From CALAEC01 sp050692915 (GTDB lineage Bacteria; Actinomycetota; UBA4738; CALAEC01): DNA of 19,262 nt. A model generated the notes under the pieces. It had not been told where the DNA came from and did no database searches. It saw only the letters and a program-made list of their open reading frames with translations. The stretch is taken from positions 1 through 19,262 of the forward strand of contig JBOGVU010000049.1 in NCBI GenBank assembly GCA_050692915.1, read 5' to 3'. A program made the position numbers and the translations under genes. How positions within the stretch are numbered: position 1 is the stretch's first letter; each line of letters begins with the position of its first letter. This document shows, piece by piece, positions 14,939-19,262 of this stretch.

Positions 14939-16786
14939 GTGGCCCAGAAAGCAGTCGAGGAGCGGGAGCGGGTGGTCATCCGGTTCGCCGGGGACTCCGG
15001 CGACGGGATGCAGCTGACCGGTGACCGCTTCACCAACGCCACCGCGATGATCGGGAACGACCTGGCGACCATGCCGGACTTCCCCGCCGAGATCCGGGCC
15101 CCGGCCGGCACCCTCCACGGGGTCTCCGCCTTCCAGATCCACTTCGCCTCCGCCGATATCCTCACGCCCGGCGACCAGCCGAACGTCCTGGTGGCTATGA
15201 ACCCGGCCGCGCTCAAGGTGAACCTGGACGACGTGGCCAAGGGCGGCATCGTCATCGCCAACGAGGACGGGTTCACCGACCGCAACCTGGAGAAGGCCGG
15301 GTACGACTCGAACCCGCTCGAGGACGGCTCGCTCGACGAGTTCCAGCTGTACAGGGTGCCGATGACCACGATCACGGTCCGGGCGCTCGACGGGATCGGG
15401 GGGCTCTCCAAGAAGGAGGCCGAGCGGTCGAAGAACTTCTTCGCCCTGGGGCTGCTTTCGTGGATGTACGGGCGGCCCACCGAGGTGACCGAGCGCTGGA
15501 TCGAGCGGAAGTTCGCCTCCAAGGAGGGGATCCGGGACGCGAACCTGGCCGCGTACCGGGCGGGCTACAACTTCGGGGAGACCACCGAGATCTTCGCGGT
15601 GCACTACCTGGTCAAGCCGGCCCCGGCCGAGCCGGGGACCTACCGGAACATCAACGGCGCCACGGCCACGGCATACGGCCTGGTGGCGGCGAGCGCCAGG
15701 AGCGGGCTGCCGCTGTTCTACGCCTCGTACCCGATCACACCCGCCTCGGAGCTGCTCCACGAGCTGTCGAAGCACAAGAACTTCGACGTGCGGACGTTCC
15801 AGGCCGAGGACGAGATCGCCGCGGCGAACATGGCCCTCGGCGCGGCGTTCGCCGGCCACCTCGGGGTGACCGGGACCAGCGGGCCAGGGCTCGACCTCAA
15901 GGCCGAGACGCTCGGGCTGGCGGTGGCCCTGGAGCTGCCCATGGTGATCGTGGACGTCCAGCGGGCCGGGCCCTCCACGGGGATGCCCACCAAGACCGAG
16001 GCCGCAGACCTCCTGCTGGCGATGTACGGGCGCCACGGCGAGTCCCCCCTGCCGATCGTTGCCGCGTACACGCCGTCGAACTGCTTCGACGCCGCCCTGG
16101 AGGCCGCCCGGATCGCCGTGACCTACCGGACGCCGGTGATCCTGCTGACCGACACGTTTCTGGCAAACTCGTCGGAGCCGTGGCGCCTCCCGGCCGTCGA
16201 CGACCTCCCCTCCATCGATCCCAGCTTCGCGGAGCGGCCGAACATGGGCACGGAGTTCCTCCCGTACCTGCGGGACGAGAACCTGGCCCGGCCGTGGGCG
16301 ATCCCGGGCACGGAGGGGCTGGAGCACCGCATCGGTGGGCTGGAGAAGGAGGCCGACTCCACCGGGAACATCTCGTACGACGCCCAGAACCACCAGTGGG
16401 CCACCGACCTCCGGACCGCCAAGGTCCTGAAGGTGGCCGACGAGATCGCGCCGCTTGAGGTGGACGACCCGAGCGGCCAGGCCGAGCTGCTGGTCCTGGG
16501 GTGGGGCTCGACGTACGGCGCCATCCGCGTGGCCGTGGACCGGGTCCGGGACCGAGGGAAGCACGTGGCCCGGGTGCACCTGTACCACATGAACCCACTG
16601 CCCAAGGACCTCGGGGAGATCCTCCGCCGGTACCGGACGGTCCTGGTCCCGGAGATGAACACCGGCCAGCTCGTGAAGCTCGTTCGCGCCGAGTACCTCG
16701 TCGACGCCCAGGTGTTCAGCAAGGTGCAGGGTCAGCCGATCTTCGCCGAGGAGCTCGAGGAAGAGATCATCCGGAGGATGGTGTGA
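14939..16786 (+). CDS. korA: 2-oxoacid:ferredoxin oxidoreductase, fused gamma-alpha subunit (KorA)
   Basis: A 615-aa protein. The N-terminal gamma domain (about residues 10-190) begins VVIRFAGDSGDGMQLTGDRF. The alpha (pyrimidine-binding) domain holds ASYPITPASELLHELS, FQAEDEIAAANMALGAAFAG, GTSGPGLDLKAETLGLAVALELPMVI (in two parts here) and QRAGPSTGMPTKTEAADLL. The C-terminal domain has GLEHRIGGLEKEADSTGNIS. This matches actinobacterial KorA (2-oxoglutarate type, as in mycobacteria). With KorB it oxidatively decarboxylates a 2-oxoacid to acyl-CoA, reducing ferredoxin. GTG 14939 is chosen because the conserved N-terminus follows at once and the frame has no start codon upstream before a stop. 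The 3' end is coupled to korB. Confidence 0.94.
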   Translation: MAQKAVEERERVVIRFAGDSGDGMQLTGDRFTNATAMIGNDLATMPDFPAEIRAPAGTLHGVSAFQIHFASADILTPGDQPNVLVAMNPAALKVNLDDVAKGGIVIANEDGFTDRNLEKAGYDSNPLEDGSLDEFQLYRVPMTTITVRALDGIGGLSKKEAERSKNFFALGLLSWMYGRPTEVTERWIERKFASKEGIRDANLAAYRAGYNFGETTEIFAVHYLVKPAPAEPGTYRNINGATATAYGLVAASARSGLPLFYASYPITPASELLHELSKHKNFDVRTFQAEDEIAAANMALGAAFAGHLGVTGTSGPGLDLKAETLGLAVALELPMVIVDVQRAGPSTGMPTKTEAADLLLAMYGRHGESPLPIVAAYTPSNCFDAALEAARIAVTYRTPVILLTDTFLANSSEPWRLPAVDDLPSIDPSFAERPNMGTEFLPYLRDENLARPWAIPGTEGLEHRIGGLEKEADSTGNISYDAQNHQWATDLRTAKVLKVADEIAPLEVDDPSGQAELLVLGWGSTYGAIRVAVDRVRDRGKHVARVHLYHMNPLPKDLGEILRRYRTVLVPEMNTGQLVKLVRAEYLVDAQVFSKVQGQPIFAEELEEEIIRRMV

Positions 16787-17841
16787 CCGAGGGCAACGGG
16801 CAGCGGGGCAACGGGCAGACCGACGGCGTGCCCGTGGAGCTCTCGAAGAAGGACTTCGTCAGCGACCAGGAGCCGCGGTGGTGCCCGGGGTGCGGTGACT
16901 ACGCGATCTTGTCGACCGTGCAGGGATTCCTCCCGGAGCTCGGAGTTCCCACGCACAAGATGGTGTGGGTGGCCGGTATCGGCTGCTCGGGTCGGTTCGC
17001 CTACTACGTGGACACCTACGGCGTGCACGGGATCCACGGCCGGGCCCCGGCGCTGGCCACCGGCATCGCCACGGCCCGGCCCGACCTCACGGTGTGGGTG
17101 GTCACCGGCGACGGCGACGGGCTGTCGATCGGCGGGAACCACCTGATCCACGCGCTCCGTCGCAACGTCGACCTGAAGATCCTGCTGTTCAACAACCAGA
17201 TCTACGGTCTGACGAAGGGTCAGTACTCGCCGACCAGCGAGGAGGGCAAGGTCACCAAGTCCACGCCCTTCGGCTCCCTCGACCATCCGTTCAACCCGGT
17301 GGCGCTGGCCATCGGCGCCGAGGCGGCCTTCGTGGCCCGGACGATCGACAACGACCGGCAGCACTTCACCGAGGTGCTCCGGGCCGCCGCCAAGCACACA
17401 GGCGCCGCGTTCATCGAGATCTACCAGAACTGCAACGTGTTCAACGACGGCGCCTTCGCCGCGGTACGCGACAAGCAGCACGGGGCCCAGAGGAACCAGA
17501 TCCGCCTGGAGCACGGGAAGCCGATCCGGTTCGGGGAGCAGGGGGAGAAGGGAGTGGTCCAGAAGTCCGACGGGAGCCTGGAGATCGTTGACGTCGAGGC
17601 CACGGGCCAGGACGCCCTCCTGGTCCACGACGCCCACCGGGAGAACCCGGCCCTGGCCTTCTCCCTGGCCCAGCTGGCTCACCAGCCCACCGGGCCAACG
17701 CCGATCGGGGTCTTCCGGGACGTCCGCCGGCCGGTCTACGGGGAGGCCATGGACAAGCAGCTGGAGATGGCCGCCGGGAAGATGGGCCGTGGCGACCTCG
17801 AGAAGCTCCTCCACGCCGGCGACACCTGGACCGTCGAGTAG
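16783..17841 (+). CDS. korB: 2-oxoacid:ferredoxin oxidoreductase, beta subunit (KorB)
   Basis: A 352-aa TPP-binding subunit. Four cysteines in the pattern of KorB-type [4Fe-4S] ligation are visible: C34 and C37 (RWCPGCGDY), C68 (GIGCSGR) and C217 (YQNCNVF). The TPP/Mg motif is GDGDGLSIGGNHLIHALRRN followed by NNQIYGLTKGQYSPTS. The enzyme completes the KorAB complex and passes electrons from the 2-oxoacid to ferredoxin; no ferredoxin gene is directly linked here. GTG 16783 overlaps the korA stop and has GGAGG 5 nt ahead inside korA. The first 20 residues are a Gly/Asn-rich extension (TEGNGQRGNGQTDG). The 4Fe-4S cluster makes it a likely SUF client. Confidence 0.95.
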   Translation: MTEGNGQRGNGQTDGVPVELSKKDFVSDQEPRWCPGCGDYAILSTVQGFLPELGVPTHKMVWVAGIGCSGRFAYYVDTYGVHGIHGRAPALATGIATARPDLTVWVVTGDGDGLSIGGNHLIHALRRNVDLKILLFNNQIYGLTKGQYSPTSEEGKVTKSTPFGSLDHPFNPVALAIGAEAAFVARTIDNDRQHFTEVLRAAAKHTGAAFIEIYQNCNVFNDGAFAAVRDKQHGAQRNQIRLEHGKPIRFGEQGEKGVVQKSDGSLEIVDVEATGQDALLVHDAHRENPALAFSLAQLAHQPTGPTPIGVFRDVRRPVYGEAMDKQLEMAAGKMGRGDLEKLLHAGDTWTVE

Positions 17842-17875
17842 CCCGATACCCGCTCCGACCTGCGGATTTTCCCGA

Positions 17876-17905
17876 TTACGACCGGATTTCCGCCCGTGCT
17901 AGAAT
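17876..17905 (+). promoter_or_regulatory. Promoter of small zinc-ribbon gene (TTACGA-N18-TGCTAGAAT)
   Basis: An extended -10 (TGC followed by TAGAAT, 17897-17905) with a TTACGA -35 candidate at 17876-17881 and an 18-bp spacer. The predicted leader of about 44 nt contains GGGAGGG before the ATG at 17956. Two CGGATTT copies, at 17863-17869 and 17883-17889, flank the -35. Confidence 0.5.
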
Positions 17906-17955
17906 CGCCATCGCATCACCCCCCCGCCCGCACGACGAGACCGGGAGGGCTCGAC

Positions 17956-18141
17956 ATGGCCAAGAACACCCGCAAGGCGCCAGACGGGGAACACGAGGAG
18001 AAGCCCGCCACCGCGGAGGTGGGGAAGAGCTGCTCGGTGTGCGGGATCAAGCTCTCCTCCTACAACCCGGGGCCGAACTGCTGGCAGCACACCATCGGCT
18101 ACCCGTGGCGCGGGCCGTCCGCCAAGCCCAGGTACGACTGA
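17956..18141 (+). CDS. Small zinc-ribbon-like protein (61 aa), function unknown
   Basis: A 61-aa protein starting at ATG 17956, with GGGAGGG (17943-17949) at suitable distance. The first 24 residues are charged and probably disordered (Lys/Glu-rich). Then a single compact Cys/His set appears: C26-x2-C29 (CSVCG), the segment LSSYNPGPN, and C42-x2-H45 (CWQH). This spacing suggests a single zinc-binding ribbon or knuckle. The YNPGP segment between the metal pairs is seen in small actinobacterial Cys/His motif proteins, by memory. No catalytic role is evident; it may bind nucleic acid or protein. It has its own promoter. Confidence 0.7.
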   Translation: MAKNTRKAPDGEHEEKPATAEVGKSCSVCGIKLSSYNPGPNCWQHTIGYPWRGPSAKPRYD

Positions 18142-18150
18142 TCCTCATCG

Positions 18151-18582
18151 GTGCCCTCTATCGATCCGGCGGTGATGCGCCGCCTGGTGGCCGAGTCCAG
18201 GGTGGCTCGGATGGCCACGATCGATCCGGATGGCCGGCCGCATCTCGTCCCCCTGGTGTTCGCCGTGGACGGCGACGTCCTCTACTCCTCCATCGACGAC
18301 AAGCCGAAGCGGACGCCGCGGGTTCGGCGGCTGGGGAACATCCGGGCCAACCCGAACAGGGTCACGGTCCTGGTGGATCACTACGAGGAGGACTGGCCGG
18401 CCGTGTGGTGGGTACGCCTCCGGGGCACCGGCCGGGTCCTGGAGGACGGCCCCGAGCGCGACCGCGGGTTGCGGCTCCTCTCCGACAAGTATCACCAGTA
18501 CCGTGACATGCCTCCGCAGGGCGCCGTGATCGCCCTCGAGGTCACGGAATGGCGAGGGTGGTCGTGGCGGCCGCTACAATGA
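18151..18582 (+). CDS. PPOX-class F420-dependent oxidoreductase-like protein (TIGR03668/Rv1155-type)
   Basis: A 143-aa split-barrel flavin-binding protein. MRRLVAESRVARMATIDPDGRPHLVPLVF is the standard N-terminal pattern (quoted in pieces: RVARMATIDPDGRPH then LVPLVFAVDGD), followed by DDKPKRTPRVRRLGNIRANP, VLVDHYEEDW and WWVRLRGTGRVLED. This matches the actinobacterial PPOX family that binds F420 (or FMN) for redox reactions on small molecules. No signal peptide. GTG 18151 is chosen as the first start after the zinc-ribbon stop; an internal ATG at 18175 is possible. No clear Shine-Dalgarno precedes it, so it may depend on read-through from the upstream gene. Cofactor choice cannot be proven from sequence. 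Confidence 0.85.
   Translation: MPSIDPAVMRRLVAESRVARMATIDPDGRPHLVPLVFAVDGDVLYSSIDDKPKRTPRVRRLGNIRANPNRVTVLVDHYEEDWPAVWWVRLRGTGRVLEDGPERDRGLRLLSDKYHQYRDMPPQGAVIALEVTEWRGWSWRPLQ
18575..18580 (+). promoter_or_regulatory. -10 box (TACAAT) of receiver gene, inside the PPOX stop region
   Basis: TACAAT ends 6 nt before the GTG at 18587, and its last T is the first base of the TGA stop of the upstream gene. No Shine-Dalgarno is present, so a leaderless transcript is predicted. The -35 is weak. Confidence 0.5.
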
Positions 18583-18586
18583 CCCC

Positions 18587-18979
18587 GTGAAGGCCCTGGT
18601 CATCTCGCCCGATCCCGATCTGCGCCGCCAGCTCGGCACGGCCATCCGAGGACTGGAGCGGCGGACCGGCGAGCCGTGGACCTCCCTCGAGGCGGTGGAC
18701 GGACGCCAGGGGCTCCGGGTCGCCTGGCGCGAGCTGCCGGACCTGGTGGTGGCCGACGAGATCGCCTCGGGCGCCGGGGCCTTCGCCGTGACCCGGGACC
18801 TGAAGGGCGCGGCGGAGCCGTTCCCGGGGGCCGTCATCATCGTGCTGGCCCGGTCGGAGGACGAATGGCTGGCGAAGTGGTCCGGCGCGGACGCGTGGTT
18901 CACGAAGCCCGTGGATCCGTTCGCCCTGGCCGAGTCGGCCGGCGACCTAGTCGGGCGCTTGCGGAAGGAGCCGGTGTGA
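18587..18979 (+). CDS. Stand-alone, divergent response-regulator receiver domain
   Basis: A 130-aa single-domain protein with the receiver (CheY-like) layout: strand 1 KALVISPDPD, phosphoacceptor candidate D57 in PDLVVADEIAS, strand 4 GAVIIVLARSED and the conserved K107-P108 in FTKPVDPFALAES. Two key positions are unusual. The acidic pair after strand 1 is reduced to S-P-D (D9), and the Thr/Ser switch residue after strand 4 is replaced (LAR, A88). It may be a weakly phosphorylated or phosphorylation-independent receiver. No output domain and no kinase gene nearby. It overlaps the zinc-ribbon gene by 4 bases (GTGA), suggesting the two products work together. Confidence 0.8.
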   Translation: MKALVISPDPDLRRQLGTAIRGLERRTGEPWTSLEAVDGRQGLRVAWRELPDLVVADEIASGAGAFAVTRDLKGAAEPFPGAVIIVLARSEDEWLAKWSGADAWFTKPVDPFALAESAGDLVGRLRKEPV

Positions 18980-19262
18980 AGATTCGAGGGACGTGCACGA
19001 ACTGCGGGAGAGAGTTCCTCCCGGAGCAGGTGATCGACGCCGGTGGCCACTGCCCGTGGTGCGGGAAGGCGTTCAATCGGGACTACACGGCCCTGCTGGT
19101 CCAGGCGCTCCGGCAGGCCGATCAGGCCGGGGACGACCTGGAGGCCGCCCTGAAGGACATGGCCTCGATCGACGAGCTGGCCATGGACGTGGACGAGGAG
19201 AGCGTCCTCGAGCCGCTCCGGGACGCCCTCCGGGCCGTCCGACGCCGGCGAGCCCGCGTCTA
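18976..19262 (+). CDS. Zinc-ribbon protein, 3' end at window edge
   Basis: Starts at GTG 18976, overlapping the receiver stop, with GGAAGGAG about 5 nt upstream. 95 codons are visible; the last two bases (TA) could begin a stop codon, so the protein may be nearly complete. The N-terminus has two CxxC knuckles: TCTNCG (C7, C10) and HCPWCG (C25, C28), making a zinc ribbon. A helical acidic stretch (residues about 38-80, LLVQALRQADQAGDDLEAALKD onward) follows, then a basic tail RRRRARV. No enzyme motif is seen. The coupling to a receiver suggests a regulatory or adaptor role, as inference. Function unknown. Confidence 0.72.
   Translation, partial: MKIRGTCTNCGREFLPEQVIDAGGHCPWCGKAFNRDYTALLVQALRQADQAGDDLEAALKDMASIDELAMDVDEESVLEPLRDALRAVRRRRARV

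Noticed and set aside
14890..15024. Short frame after the AAGGAGGT in the korA leader as a real gene
   Set aside because: Its product is Arg/Gly/Ala-rich and runs into korA in another frame. It could only be a leader peptide and there is no evidence of conservation, so it is not listed as a gene.

Overview
The window is about 19 kb of very GC-rich, gene-dense DNA that fits a chromosome segment of an Actinomycetota bacterium, probably from a lineage outside the well-studied genera. This rests on several things: a DUF222-HNH endonuclease gene with an actinobacterial/Gram-positive LexA box, a mycothiol-enzyme-like DinB-fold protein, an F420-type PPOX flavoprotein, SufU-type Fe-S assembly with a Rieske ferredoxin inside the operon, mycobacterial-type KorAB, frequent GTG starts, and TANNNT -10 boxes placed 6-9 nt before start codons (leaderless transcription). 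No rRNA, tRNA, CRISPR array, transposase or phage gene was seen. No gene-free stretch exceeds about 125 bp.

Layout. Positions 1-319 hold the end of a CysA2-type thiosulfate sulfurtransferase, followed by a VIT1/CCC1-like metal transporter (336-1115). sufB (1151-2557) is separated from the rest of the SUF cluster by a 2.3-kb island: an HNH endonuclease (minus), a SAM methyltransferase (plus) and a DUF1905 protein (minus). The tightly coupled operon sufD - Rieske ferredoxin - sufC - sufS - sufU - GNAT follows (4996-9746). The two SUF blocks carry near-identical 25-bp palindromes over their promoters (1114-1138 and 4940-4964). The sites resemble IscR/Rrf2-type operators, so one Fe-S-sensing repressor probably still controls both halves. 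No regulator gene is visible in the window.

Downstream are a MDMPI-like protein (minus) diverging from a glycerate 2-kinase with only 10 bp between start codons, a YbaK/EbsC deacylase-like gene coupled to the kinase, and an A-type Fe-S carrier under a TATAAT box. Next is a two-gene split MetE-like pair (N-terminal-like and C-terminal-like proteins) and then korA-korB, a 2-oxoacid:ferredoxin oxidoreductase. The right end has small genes: a 61-aa zinc-ribbon-like protein, a PPOX/F420-type flavoprotein, a divergent stand-alone receiver domain, and a coupled zinc-ribbon protein cut by the window edge.

Functional theme (inference): much of the window concerns iron and sulfur handling. It has sulfur transfer, iron/manganese transport, SUF assembly, an A-type carrier, and Fe-S clients (the Rieske protein and KorAB). 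The most notable signals are the paired SUF operators, the SOS box on the HNH gene, the unusual korA leader hairpin, and a split methionine-synthase pair whose catalytic half seems to lack the canonical zinc-ligand glutamate.
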